Positions 16,693-26,173 of a stretch of DNA of 33,710 bases are shown piece by piece. The notes beneath the pieces were generated by a model. It had not been told where the DNA came from, made no database searches, and worked only from the letters and a program-made list of their open reading frames with translations. Origin of the DNA: Scytonema sp. RU_4_4 (lineage in GTDB: Bacteria; Cyanobacteriota; Cyanobacteriia; Cyanobacteriales; Nostocaceae). The stretch lies in assembly GCA_012031965.1 (NCBI GenBank), contig JAAUSC010000060.1, positions 1 to 33,710 on the forward strand, in the 5' to 3' direction. The position numbers were made by a program, and so were the translations under genes. Within the stretch, counting starts at the first letter, position 1, and the number at the start of each line of letters is the position of its first letter.

Positions 16693-18138
16693 ATGTACAA
16701 GAAAATAGTCAACTTTTGTGCTCATTATGACAACGTTAATGAGAGTTATACTAGCCAGAGACAACTGAAGGGAAATGCTGGCTTTTGGCGGTTATGGAGC
16801 TATGGAGTCGGCATTGTCATCTCTGGTAATTTCACTGGGTGGAACTCTGGTTTAATCGCAGGTGGTTTTTGGGGAATGACAATTGCTACCTTGTTAGTAG
16901 CAATCATGTATATATGCCTAACTTATAGTCTGGCAGAAATGTCAGCGATGCTCCCGTATACAGGAGGGCTTTACTCCTTCACTCGCAGTGCCTTTGGTCC
17001 ACTTTGGGGCTACATCTGCGGTGTAGCCATGATGATTGAGAACGTACTTGCTCCAGTTGTAGCTGTTATTGCTGTTACCAGCTACTTGAAACCGTTGATT
17101 CCTGACATACCAGCCTATGTTGTTTGGGTGGTCCTCTACTGTATCTTCACGGTAATTAATATCTGGGGGATGAAACAGAGTTTCAAGGTCGGTTATGTCA
17201 TCACGCTCATAGCGATGATGATATTAACGATATTCTATCTATTTATGCTGGTATTGGGCATATTTAGAATTGACCTTCTTTTCAATGTTCCTGTTGATCC
17301 TGGGCAATCAGCAATCTTACCCAAAGGTGTGCCAGGGATTTTTGCCGCGATTCCTTATGCTATCTGGTTCTACCTGGCGATTGAACAACTTCCACTAGCT
17401 GCTGAGGAAAGCTATGACGCGCGCCGCCTGATTCCTCGCTCCCTGATAGCAGCCATGTTTACTCTGCTTGTTCTTTCAGTATTGACTTTAGTACTGAACT
17501 CTGGCATAGGCAATGGCGCTGTTGCTATTGGTCAATCAAGCGCTCCATTGGGAGATGGGTTGGAAATTTACTTTGGTAAAAGTGTGGTTACCACGTTTTC
17601 TACAGCAGTCTTAATGTCTTGTGGTTTACTTGCTAGCTTTCATTTTACCATCTACGCCTATGGGCGGACATTCTTCTCTCTTGCCCGTGCTGGCTACATC
17701 CCGCGCTGGCTAGCGGTAACTGGTAAAAGTTATACCCCTTACAGATCATTACTTTTAGGTACGGTCGTTGGATTGATTTGTGCAGTGACTCTTGATGTTT
17801 TAGGGGGTCCAGTCAAAGATATCATGTTGAATATGGCGGTTTTTGGGGCATTGATCATTTATATTTTGGTGTTATTAAGCTATATCAAGCTCAAGAGCAG
17901 TTATCCTGATTTACCAAGACCCTACCAAAGTCCATTAGGAAATTGGGGTGCGGCTATCGGTGCTGTCTTGGCAATTCTTGCCTTGTTTGCTTGTTTGTCT
18001 GTACCTACCTACCAGCCTGGTGCTTGGGGCGTTGCTATTTTCACAGTCATAGCAGTTCTGTACTTCTTGTTCTACAGCAGAAATCACTTAGTGGCTCAGG
18101 CTCCTGAAGAAAAGGCTGCACTGATAATGAAGCAGTAG
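16693..18138 (+). CDS. APC-family permease, ethanolamine-permease type
   Basis: 481 residues with about 12 membrane segments and a hydrophilic N-terminus of about 30 residues. The first segment carries GIVISGNFTGWNSGL, the APC substrate-binding turn with the GxFxGWN form seen in ethanolamine permeases. MLPYTGGLYSFTRSAFGPLW and FAAIPYAIWFYLAIEQLPLAAEE also agree with that subfamily. It probably imports ethanolamine or a related amine or amino acid with a cation. No ethanolamine ammonia-lyase (eutBC) or other eut gene is in the window, so the substrate is inferred from family resemblance only. It stands alone, convergent with the acyltransferase. Confidence 0.85.
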   Translation: MYKKIVNFCAHYDNVNESYTSQRQLKGNAGFWRLWSYGVGIVISGNFTGWNSGLIAGGFWGMTIATLLVAIMYICLTYSLAEMSAMLPYTGGLYSFTRSAFGPLWGYICGVAMMIENVLAPVVAVIAVTSYLKPLIPDIPAYVVWVVLYCIFTVINIWGMKQSFKVGYVITLIAMMILTIFYLFMLVLGIFRIDLLFNVPVDPGQSAILPKGVPGIFAAIPYAIWFYLAIEQLPLAAEESYDARRLIPRSLIAAMFTLLVLSVLTLVLNSGIGNGAVAIGQSSAPLGDGLEIYFGKSVVTTFSTAVLMSCGLLASFHFTIYAYGRTFFSLARAGYIPRWLAVTGKSYTPYRSLLLGTVVGLICAVTLDVLGGPVKDIMLNMAVFGALIIYILVLLSYIKLKSSYPDLPRPYQSPLGNWGAAIGAVLAILALFACLSVPTYQPGAWGVAIFTVIAVLYFLFYSRNHLVAQAPEEKAALIMKQ

Positions 18139-18379
18139 GTTTAAGTCAATACGGTTCAGATAAGTCCTCCTTTGCTCTCAGTTCTCTCTGGGCTGGAAAT
18201 GAGGTTAAGCCGAAATATGGACGAAAACGGAAATAGAAGCTCAAAATACTTGATTTTCGTCACCTACAATGTCATTAGTACACAAAAATAGTAACAAATT
18301 ATCAAACCTAGACAGGACAGGAGTTTTCAGCATTAATTTCCGAATATCCAGCTATCTCGGCTCAACCTCAATTGCTGTT

Positions 18380-19078
18380 CTAGGCTGTACCTCCCTTACT
18401 ACCTTTACTGGGTTTAATGACCTTTGCAGGTACCCCAACTGCTACAGAGAAAGGAGGAATATCTTTGGTGACGACCGCACCCGCCCCAATGACGCTACCT
18501 TTACCAATAGTGACTCCATCTAAAAGCCTGACTCCAGTACCTATCCAACAATTGTCTTGAATTTCGATTCCTTCACGGCTGATTCCATAGTCTCTGTGAT
18601 TGTTCGCATAGATACTCGTATGTGAGGCAATCATACATTCCTTGCCAATTTTGATATGACCGGGACCAGCCATGCAGACATAGGGTCCGATGAACGAGTC
18701 ATCACCAATTTCAATCAAACAATCGGGACCTGCAGCTTTGATATCAATACCGCGATCAAAAAAAACTCTGTTACCAATACGTAGAAAGGAATTGAAGGAA
18801 TTTAGAGCTTTCATGTCTATGCGGATATCTCGCATGAATCTGACGTGATCGCCAATTTCCATTGAATAACCCCCTAGGAACTCAACTCCTGCTTGAATGT
18901 CAACTCCCCGACCTAATCGTGCGAGTATTGAACTGTAAGTGAGCCTTCGTAGCAGGGTACCAAGCGGACGGGGAATTCCTCCTATCAAATTGATTAAAAT
19001 TCTCTCTGTTATGTGTGACAAAAATCTAGCCGAATGGATAGATGAATTCCGATAACCTCTAAGTTGTTCTACTGTCAT
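18380..19078 (-). CDS. left-handed beta-helix (hexapeptide) acyltransferase
   Basis: 232 residues. An N-terminal helical part (1-60, including an amphipathic stretch [20 protein letters not shown] that may touch membranes) precedes hexapeptide repeats from about 65 to 210: [77 protein letters not shown] and [20 protein letters not shown]. The loop with YANNHRDY supplies the usual catalytic His. Members transfer acetyl or other acyl groups to sugars, for example in exopolysaccharide or lipopolysaccharide synthesis; the acceptor is unknown. The end [12 protein letters not shown] is typical. No glycan-synthesis genes are adjacent. Confidence 0.88.
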   Translation of the reverse strand: MTVEQLRGYRNSSIHSARFLSHITERILINLIGGIPRPLGTLLRRLTYSSILARLGRGVDIQAGVEFLGGYSMEIGDHVRFMRDIRIDMKALNSFNSFLRIGNRVFFDRGIDIKAAGPDCLIEIGDDSFIGPYVCMAGPGHIKIGKECMIASHTSIYANNHRDYGISREGIEIQDNCWIGTGVRLLDGVTIGKGSVIGAGAVVTKDIPPFSVAVGVPAKVIKPSKGSKGGTA

Positions 19079-20204
19079 AGCTTTTACGCTTGAGCAATGT
19101 AGTAAACATCATTTGTCAAAAGTATTATATATGGAACTAGCTCAACTACTGACATTGATGATAATAATATTTTTTTATTTTCAAAACAAAATAATAGAAG
19201 CAAAATGCGAAAGCTGTGATTCAAGCTAGGTTTAAATTCCTATTTTATAACCGAAATTAAAAATTTTACTCAAACACAAAAAATCTAAGCGATGTCAGCC
19301 TTCCAGCGATTGCTTTTTACCTGACTGATAAAAGAGAGATAATATTCATACGTCTTCATGAACCAATCGAAAATAGCTTATATTTCTTTTGATAAATAGC
19401 TTATATTTCTTTTGATACTGTTCTCGCTGCCAAAGATACTGCTATTCATATTGAGGCTTTTTCTCAAGCCTTCGCAGTTATAATTTAGTGAAATACAGTT
19501 AGCGACAATTTCTCCTACCACAGAAACGATAAACTCCCGTGAAATTCACCCTGAGGATACTAGAATTAGTCCGTGGTCGCTGATATCGCTGCTCAGCTGT
19601 TCCACATTGAACTTGCATAATTTGTCGCTTGAAACCTTTGACCGGCTTGGCTCACTCTGGAAAATTTAGATATAGTTCAGCTTATCATAACCCAGGCTTA
19701 TGTTTGAGAACTGGAATGGGCTTTTTGCGTGGTCGGGGACAAGAAAGAGCGAGTGATAAGGGTGGTTTATTGGGTGCGATTGCGCGGAGCAAGAGACGCC
19801 TGAAGGCGTATCGCCGACGAAAGAATAAGGATCGTGGCAACTAAAACTGTCGGGTTGGTCACGAACGGCTGTCTTGATGCTTAATAAATGGCAACATTTA
19901 TTAACATAAATTGCAAAATATTTTGAATTTTTAAGTAGTATACTATAGAACTATAGGAATCTAGTTTGATTCTTGCTAAGTATACTGAGCCTCAATGTTG
20001 ACTAAACGAGGCTTACGGTTTGGAACTTTTTCAAAAATCAAATACTAGTCCTATAGTTTAATAATTTAAACACTTGTAAGAAATCTAGTTATAAATGGGC
20101 GTCTACCTCAAATCTACTGAGTGCTAAATTCCAGCAACTCACTGGCTGCTGTGAATGTCTTTTCGTTTTGCACATCCCTAGAATGACGTAGAGTGACCCT
20201 AAAT
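19079..20204. other. 1.1 kb intergenic region
   Basis: Mostly A/T-rich and without a supportable gene. It holds an exact 23-bp tandem duplication (19371-19416). A basic ORF from a TTG at 19629 to 19844 has an Arg/Lys-rich tail (KRRLKAYRRRKNK); its last third overlaps GC-richer repeat-like DNA (GACGCCTGAAGGCGTATCGC, 19796-19815), so it is probably a repeat fragment. Confidence 0.5.
19371..19416. repeat. perfect 23-bp tandem duplication
   Basis: AAATAGCTTATATTTCTTTT plus GAT occurs twice back to back (19371-19393 and 19394-19416) without a mismatch, implying a very recent duplication. Confidence 0.9.
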
Positions 20205-22364
20205 ATGCTTAATAACAATCAAGACTTTTCTCGTCTAAAGCTTTCAGACAGTCAAAGACTTTCCGAACAACAGCTTCCTCAACAGCAAAACTTCTCTGAG
20301 TCTCAGCATAAAGATATTCTTAAAGTCACTTTTGAAGAAGACCAACAAGTACTCAAGAGCGAGCAACAAGCAAATCTCGAAATCCAGTGGACGCAGTACT
20401 TTACCAAAACGGTTGGACACATTCGGACATCTTTAACACAAGAAGATATTCTCAAAACGAGTGTGGAAGAAGTCCGGCAAGTACTGACTTGTGACCGAGT
20501 CGTTGTTTACAGCCTGGATGAAAACTCACAAGGAATAGTGATTGCCGAATCCGTTACTCCTGGGTACCCAAGAGCATTAGGAGTGACAATCAAAGACCCC
20601 TGTTTTGAAGCCAGGTACATTGAAAAATACCAAAATGGTCGTGTCAACGCCATCGACAATATCTACCAAGCAAGCTTGACATCGTGTTATATCGAGCAAT
20701 TGGAGAAGCTAGCAGTCAAAGCAAATTTGGTAGCACCTATTCTCAGCGAAGGCAAACTGCTGGGTTTGTTGGTTGCCCATCAGTGTTCCGAACCACGTAA
20801 CTGGCAACAGCATGAAATTAGGTGGTTCTCGCAGATTGCCATGCAAGTAGGCTTTGCCCTCGACAATGCCAAACTTGTCGCAGAGGTTAGTCATCTTCGC
20901 CAACAGTCAGATAAAGAAACTGAGTGGACATACCACTTTACTGAAACTGTCAGGTACATCCGCAACTCTCTGAACAAAGAAGATATTCTCAAAACTGCAA
21001 CTGAAGAGGTGCGCCGACTACTGGTGTGCGATCGCGTCGTTGTCTATGGACTCGATACAGAGTCTCGTGGAGTGGTGATTGCGGAATCCGTTGCTCCTGG
21101 GTGCCCAAGAGCATTGGGAGTGACAATCAAAGACCCCTGTTTTGAAGCCAAGTACATCGAAAAATACCAAAATGGTCGCGTCAGAGCGCTCGACAACATC
21201 TACGAAGCAAATCTCACCCCTTGTTACATTGAACAACTTGAAAAGCTAGCGGTTCAAGCAAATTTAGTAGCACCAATTCTCAACGAAGGCAAACTACTAG
21301 GTTTGTTAGTTGCCCATCAGTGCTCCAAAGCACGTCAGTGGCAACAGCATGAAATCAGATGGTTCTCGCAGATTGCTATGCAAGTAGGCTTTGCCCTCGA
21401 AAACGCCAAACTCTCAGAACAGAACAATCTCGCTTACCAAATAATTGAAAGTCTTTCTCAGCAGTATTCTCAACAAGAAGAGTTCCAACAGCAAGTTGTC
21501 GAACTGCTCAAGGATAGCGAAATCAGTTTTAAAACTTTCTCGACTAAAGCTTTGAATTTATCAGAATCTCTTGCTGCTACGTTCAATCACATTCAAGAAA
21601 TTGCTGATGCTGCTCGATCCGTGGCTGCTACCGCCACACAAGCAGAATTCCAAGTACACTTGAACTATCAGACGCTACAAGAAGGACAGGAAACAGTAAA
21701 ACAAACATTACAAAGTGTTTCTGACCTTCAAGAAGGTGTTACAGGTGGTACGGAAAAAGTTAAGCAGCTTGGTCAATACTGTCAAAAACTCTCTAATTTA
21801 ATGGACTTTGTTAGTGACCTAACAAACCAAATGAACTGCCAAGACATAAATATCGCTATTGCTGTAAGCCAATCAGAAATTGGTGGACAAGAGTCTGTCA
21901 TTGCTAATACCGATAAAGTACGTACGCTCAGACGGCAGTTACTAGAAGCGATAGGAGAAATTCAAAACCTACTTTCTTCTATCATCATAGGAGCGAATGA
22001 AGTGGTTAGAACACTCGAAGCAGGAACCCAACAGATATTGACAGGGACACAATCGCTACAGACAATTCAGCAAAAACTCTATCATATTGCCACTGTAAGT
22101 TCGCAAATGAGTAAGCTAGTAGAGAAAATTACCCAACGTGCTGCGAATCAGACACAAACTTCTCATTCGGCGAGCCAATATGTGATCTCGGCTAGTAATC
22201 TTGTCCACCAGACTTTAGAACAATCACAAACCTTCAGTGAGTCGTTCAATCAACTAGCGACAGCTGCTCAAGAGGTAACGCAAAAAAATGGGTTTTGGGA
22301 CAATATCAGGCGTTCGTTGCTTTCTTCCCGTACCATCATGACATTTCTGACACCCAAAAAGTAG
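20205..22364 (+). CDS. dual-GAF (DXCF-type) protein with degenerate chemoreceptor-like signalling region
   Basis: 719 residues from the ATG at 20205 (a GTG at 20193 is also in frame). After a Gln-rich N-terminus come two GAF domains at about 70-215 and 250-395, closely similar at DNA level with a 537-bp period. Each carries DPCF (Cys133 and Cys312), the DXCF signature of PixJ-type cyanobacteriochromes, and a second Cys 28 residues later (Cys161, Cys340), the spacing seen in TePixJ. The second Cys is followed by Tyr rather than the usual His. Residues about 430-700 are long helices arranged like an MCP signalling domain, but the hairpin tip reads NIAIAVSQSEIGGQES where receptors have a conserved EAARAGE. 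No membrane segment. I infer a soluble sensor; bilin binding and CheA coupling are both uncertain. Confidence 0.85.
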   Translation: MLNNNQDFSRLKLSDSQRLSEQQLPQQQNFSESQHKDILKVTFEEDQQVLKSEQQANLEIQWTQYFTKTVGHIRTSLTQEDILKTSVEEVRQVLTCDRVVVYSLDENSQGIVIAESVTPGYPRALGVTIKDPCFEARYIEKYQNGRVNAIDNIYQASLTSCYIEQLEKLAVKANLVAPILSEGKLLGLLVAHQCSEPRNWQQHEIRWFSQIAMQVGFALDNAKLVAEVSHLRQQSDKETEWTYHFTETVRYIRNSLNKEDILKTATEEVRRLLVCDRVVVYGLDTESRGVVIAESVAPGCPRALGVTIKDPCFEAKYIEKYQNGRVRALDNIYEANLTPCYIEQLEKLAVQANLVAPILNEGKLLGLLVAHQCSKARQWQQHEIRWFSQIAMQVGFALENAKLSEQNNLAYQIIESLSQQYSQQEEFQQQVVELLKDSEISFKTFSTKALNLSESLAATFNHIQEIADAARSVAATATQAEFQVHLNYQTLQEGQETVKQTLQSVSDLQEGVTGGTEKVKQLGQYCQKLSNLMDFVSDLTNQMNCQDINIAIAVSQSEIGGQESVIANTDKVRTLRRQLLEAIGEIQNLLSSIIIGANEVVRTLEAGTQQILTGTQSLQTIQQKLYHIATVSSQMSKLVEKITQRAANQTQTSHSASQYVISASNLVHQTLEQSQTFSESFNQLATAAQEVTQKNGFWDNIRRSLLSSRTIMTFLTPKK

Positions 22365-22388
22365 CTGTTTTCGGCGTTGTATAAAAAG

Positions 22389-22421
22389 GGAGTGCTGTAA
22401 GCCTTATACCTACAGCACTCC
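22389..22421 (+). terminator. strong hairpin terminator after the dual-GAF gene
   Basis: GGAGTGCTGTA (22389-22399) pairs perfectly with TACAGCACTCC (22411-22421) around an 11-nt loop, 25 bp after the stop codon. The downstream tail (TAAACTTTACTTTG) is moderately T-rich. Confidence 0.7.
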
Positions 22422-22683
22422 TAAACTTTACTTTGCTGCACTTCATCCAGTTGCAAATCGCTATAGTTCTGTGCCCATCGGCGTAACTTTTAAAGCTGAA
22501 TTCGATATATTTGAGGTTTATTAAAGCTTTAGAAATAACTTCATGTTTTTGCGACTCAGCCTTATCAAAATTTCAAAAGAACTTTCCACGTTTAAAAAGA
22601 ACTTTAAAAAGTTTCTCTTGCTTTTAGGAAATACTATATATTGATATCTACTTTATAGCCACATCTATCTTAAGAGGTGATTT

Positions 22684-22836
22684 ATAAAGTAAAAATAAAA
22701 TTCCTGTAGGGTGTGTTAAGCGCATATTTTGATCTGGATTTGTCACGAAAAATATGATAAAAGCGCTTAACGCACCGTCAGTAACATAGTACGTTATGAC
22801 TTTAGCCTAACGCACCCTACTTAAGATTTACTTTAT
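22684..22836. mobile_element. MITE-like palindromic element
   Basis: Outer ends ATAAAGTAAA (22684) and TTTACTTTAT (22827-22836) are exact complements. Inner arms GTAGGGTGTGTTA (22706) and TAACGCACCCTAC (22808-22820) are complementary with one mismatch. An internal GGTGTGTTAAGCGC / GCGCTTAACGCACC pair makes a further hairpin. GTAGGGTGCGTTA palindromes are widespread in filamentous cyanobacterial spacers. No ORF inside. Confidence 0.75.
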
Positions 22837-23032
22837 TTTGAGCAAAGAGTCATCATTTAGGCTATCGGTAATGTCATTCTTAACAGTGGTCTTTCACAAC
22901 TCAAATAGAACTGCCATAGAAGACTAAGTAAGAACCTATTTGACCGACATGATGTCGTGTTGGTGCAGAATTTTCATGTTTTGATGCAGTCAATATTTAA
23001 TATTTATTACCAAAAAGAAAGGAGCCTTTCTA

Positions 23033-26000
23033 ATGACTAGTTTGAATGGCAATCTAGTACAGCAACCCTTAAATTTGTCACTTTTGAGCAAAGCAGAATT
23101 ACGTCTGTTGCTTGGAAAGTGGAATCAAACTCAAGCTGGTTATTCAAAGAGTTTATGTATTCATCAGTGGATTGAACTGCAGGCAATACTGACACCAGAT
23201 AAAGTCGCAGTCATTTTTGAAGACGAACAGCTGACTTACAGGGAACTAAACCAGCGGGCAAATAAACTAGCTCATTATTTGCGGGCTTTGAATGTAAAAC
23301 CTGAAGTTTTGGTAGGAATTTGCTTAGAGCGATCGCTCAATTTATTGATTGGGCTTTTAGGAATTCTCAAAGCTGGTGGAGCTTATGTACCCTTAGATCC
23401 TACATATCCTAGGGAGCGCTTGGAATTGATTTTAGAAGATTCACAGCTGAGTGTGCTGTTAACACAACAGAATCTACTAGAGCAGCTGCCAAAACATCAA
23501 GCGCAAGTTGTTTGCATTGACGCTGACAAGGAAATCATTGCGCTCTTGAGCGAGGAAAACCCCAACATAGAAGTCACATCTAAAAACTTAGCTTACATAC
23601 TCTATACTTCCGGCTCTACTGGAAAACCCAAAGGCGTGCAAATAGAGCATCGCTCTGTCATTAATTTCCTAAATTCCATGCGTAAAAAACCTGGACTGAC
23701 ACAAACAGATGTGCTCTTAGCGGTGACCACTATCTGCTTTGATATTGCTGGTTTAGAACTTTATTTACCATTGATTGTAGGCGCTCAGATTGTATTAGTC
23801 AGACGTGAAGTTGCTTGTCATGCAGAACAGTTAAGCAAAGTGCTCACAAAATCTGGTGCGACAGTTATGCAAGCAACTCCAGCGACTTGGCGACTGCTTT
23901 TAGCAGCAGGGTGGGAGGGAAATAAACAGCTAAAAATTTTATGTGGTGGGGAAGCATTAACCTTAGGACTAGCAAATCAGTTGCAACCATTGGTTAACTC
24001 TGTTTGGAATATGTACGGACCAACAGAAACCACCATTTGGTCGGCTGTTTATAAGGTAGAGCCTGGGAACATCCGAGTACCCATCGGTAGACCTATTGAT
24101 AATACGCAAATCTATTTGGTAGAAACTCAGGAACACGGTCAGTCAGATCCATTGAAACTTGTGCCTATTGGTACTCCAGGAGAGCTATTAATCGGTGGTG
24201 ATGGTTTGGCTAGAGGCTACCGCAACCGACCAGATTTAAACAGCGAGAAATTTATTCTCAATCCTTTTAGCAAAAAACCAGGAGACCGCCTATACAGAAC
24301 TGGTGATTTAGCTCGCTATTTACCAGATGGCAAAATTGAATTTATCGGACGGATCGACCATCAAGTCAAAATTCGCGGTTTCCGTATCGAACTGGGGGAT
24401 ATTGAGACGGTCCTTAGCCAGCACCCTGACGTCAGGGAGGCTATGGTTGTCGCCAGAGAAGACAATCCTGGAGATAAGCGCTTGGTCGCTTATCTGGTGA
24501 CTGAACCTAGTACCCAGAAATTATGTCTGACACACTTGCGTTCTTTTCTAGAAGCGAAATTGTCCAAATATATGATTCCGTCTGCTTTTGTCTTAATAGA
24601 CTCTTTGCCACTTACGCCCAATGGTAAAGTAGATCGGCGAGCGCTCCCTGTACCCAATCAAGACAAACTTGTTTTAAAAGAGGCGTTTGTTGAACCTTGT
24701 AGCAAAGTTGAAAGACAACTCGCTCAAATTTGGACTCAAGTTCTGGGGATTGAGTCAGTAGGGATATATGACAACTTCTTTGAGTTGGGAGGACATTCTT
24801 TACTATTAGTGCAGATGCTGGCTAGAGTGCGAGAAACTTTTCAACTGGAGTTACCTTTGTTGAGTCTTTTTCAAGTACCCACTATAGCTGGAGTTGCTGA
24901 AGCTATAGAAGCGCGAGAGGATTCTACAGATTTATATGCTGAAGCCATCTTAGATGAAGCAATCTGTCCCGATACGTCTAGTCAACCCATAACTGAACCC
25001 CAACGCCTCTTCTTGACTGGAGCAACAGGTTTTATCGGAGCTTTTTTACTGCGCGAATTAGTTCGAGAGTTCCCCCAAGCCATTATTTATTGTTTGGTTC
25101 GTGCGACGAGTGCTGAGGTCGGTAAGCAGAAGATTCGCCAAAACTTAGAGCGCTATTTACTCTGGAATGAGGAACTAAATTCTCGGATTATTCCAGTTGT
25201 TGGGGATTTATCACAACCAGGTTTAGGGCTAAATGAACAACTGTTTGGCGAGTTGGCGAGGGAAATCGATGTTATCTATCACAATGGGGCGTGTGTTAAT
25301 TTAATTTATCCCTACGCTGCACTACGAGCAGCCAATGTTCTGGGAACTCAGGAAATCCTGAAATTAGCAAGTCTTTCCAAGGTAAAACCCGTACATTTCA
25401 TTTCTACCCTGGATGTTTTCCAATCACCTACCTATCGCGAAATGAAGGTCATCTTAGAATCAGATGAACTCGCTCATTGTGAAGGACTCTTTGATGGCTA
25501 CGCTCAAAGTAAATGGGTTGCTGAAAAGTTGGTGATGACAGCAAGGGAACGCGGTATTCCTGTCTGTATTTACAGATTAGGCACGATTGTAGGGCATAGT
25601 CAAACAGGTGCTTCTCAAGCTAATGACCTGATATCCAGAATGCTCAAAAGCTTTATTCATCTCAAAAGTTCTCCTGACCTGGATTTGACCCTCAATTTAA
25701 CTCCCGTAGATTATGTCAGTAGGGCGATCGCCCACCTGTCGAGACAAAAAGCATCTGTTGGGAAAGCCTTTCATATCCTCAATCCTCAGCCATTACCGAT
25801 GCGCCAGCTAGTGAAGAGTCTCAACACTCTCGGTTATTTAGTTCAGTTAATAACCTATGAACAATGGCAAAAAAAGCTCTTAAATACGGATATTTCCCAA
25901 GAAAATGCTTTGAGTCCTGTGGTATCTCTGTTCACTGAAAAGATATCTCCTAAACAACAGACTTATTTAGAAATGTCCGCACTTGTATCCCTGACATTCG

Positions 26001-26173
26001 ACTATCAAAACACCTTGGATGGACTAGCAGATTCTTCCATCGTCTGTCCGCCAGTCAGTTTCAAATTGCTTAGTACCTATTTCTCTTTCTACATTCGTAG
26101 CGGTTTTCTACCTCACAGCAAAAGTGCTTTATCTCCTACGCAAAGTGGTGTTTTTCACAAAATAACAAACTAG
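23033..26173 (+). CDS. NRPS-like enzyme: adenylation, carrier and thioester-reductase domains (A-PCP-R)
   Basis: 1046 residues. Residues 1-40 look like a condensation-to-adenylation linker (LSKAELRLLLGKWNQTQAGY) without a condensation domain. Residues about 45-545 are an adenylation domain: LTYRELNQRANKLA, YILYTSGSTGKPKGVQIEH, NMYGPTET, YRTGDLARY, NGKVDRRALP. Reading the pocket positions by eye gives D-I-L-Q-L-G-M-I-W-K, one change from the published glycine code DILQLGLIWK. A carrier domain at about 565-640 has the phosphopantetheine Ser in LGGHSLLL. Residues about 660-1030 are an NAD(P)H thioester reductase: TGATGFIG, a Thr in HFISTLDVF and YAQSKW (Tyr/Lys catalytic pair). It should load an amino acid and release it as an aldehyde or alcohol. 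Its 3' end overlaps the convergent oxidase by 38 bp. Confidence 0.93.
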   Translation: MTSLNGNLVQQPLNLSLLSKAELRLLLGKWNQTQAGYSKSLCIHQWIELQAILTPDKVAVIFEDEQLTYRELNQRANKLAHYLRALNVKPEVLVGICLERSLNLLIGLLGILKAGGAYVPLDPTYPRERLELILEDSQLSVLLTQQNLLEQLPKHQAQVVCIDADKEIIALLSEENPNIEVTSKNLAYILYTSGSTGKPKGVQIEHRSVINFLNSMRKKPGLTQTDVLLAVTTICFDIAGLELYLPLIVGAQIVLVRREVACHAEQLSKVLTKSGATVMQATPATWRLLLAAGWEGNKQLKILCGGEALTLGLANQLQPLVNSVWNMYGPTETTIWSAVYKVEPGNIRVPIGRPIDNTQIYLVETQEHGQSDPLKLVPIGTPGELLIGGDGLARGYRNRPDLNSEKFILNPFSKKPGDRLYRTGDLARYLPDGKIEFIGRIDHQVKIRGFRIELGDIETVLSQHPDVREAMVVAREDNPGDKRLVAYLVTEPSTQKLCLTHLRSFLEAKLSKYMIPSAFVLIDSLPLTPNGKVDRRALPVPNQDKLVLKEAFVEPCSKVERQLAQIWTQVLGIESVGIYDNFFELGGHSLLLVQMLARVRETFQLELPLLSLFQVPTIAGVAEAIEAREDSTDLYAEAILDEAICPDTSSQPITEPQRLFLTGATGFIGAFLLRELVREFPQAIIYCLVRATSAEVGKQKIRQNLERYLLWNEELNSRIIPVVGDLSQPGLGLNEQLFGELAREIDVIYHNGACVNLIYPYAALRAANVLGTQEILKLASLSKVKPVHFISTLDVFQSPTYREMKVILESDELAHCEGLFDGYAQSKWVAEKLVMTARERGIPVCIYRLGTIVGHSQTGASQANDLISRMLKSFIHLKSSPDLDLTLNLTPVDYVSRAIAHLSRQKASVGKAFHILNPQPLPMRQLVKSLNTLGYLVQLITYEQWQKKLLNTDISQENALSPVVSLFTEKISPKQQTYLEMSALVSLTFDYQNTLDGLADSSIVCPPVSFKLLSTYFSFYIRSGFLPHSKSALSPTQSGVFHKITN

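Larger units (their letters stand above)
22365..23032. other. intergenic region before the NRPS-like gene
   Basis: About 670 bp holding a terminator hairpin (22389), a MITE-like element (22684-22836) and about 190 bp of probable promoter DNA for the NRPS-like gene. No protein-like ORF. AAAGGAG lies 8 bp before the ATG at 23033. Confidence 0.6.

Noticed and set aside
19629-19844. 71-residue basic ORF
   Set aside because: It starts at TTG, has no ribosome site and ends in GC-rich repeat-like DNA. I considered a degraded formylglycine-enzyme or transposase fragment but found no reliable motif.
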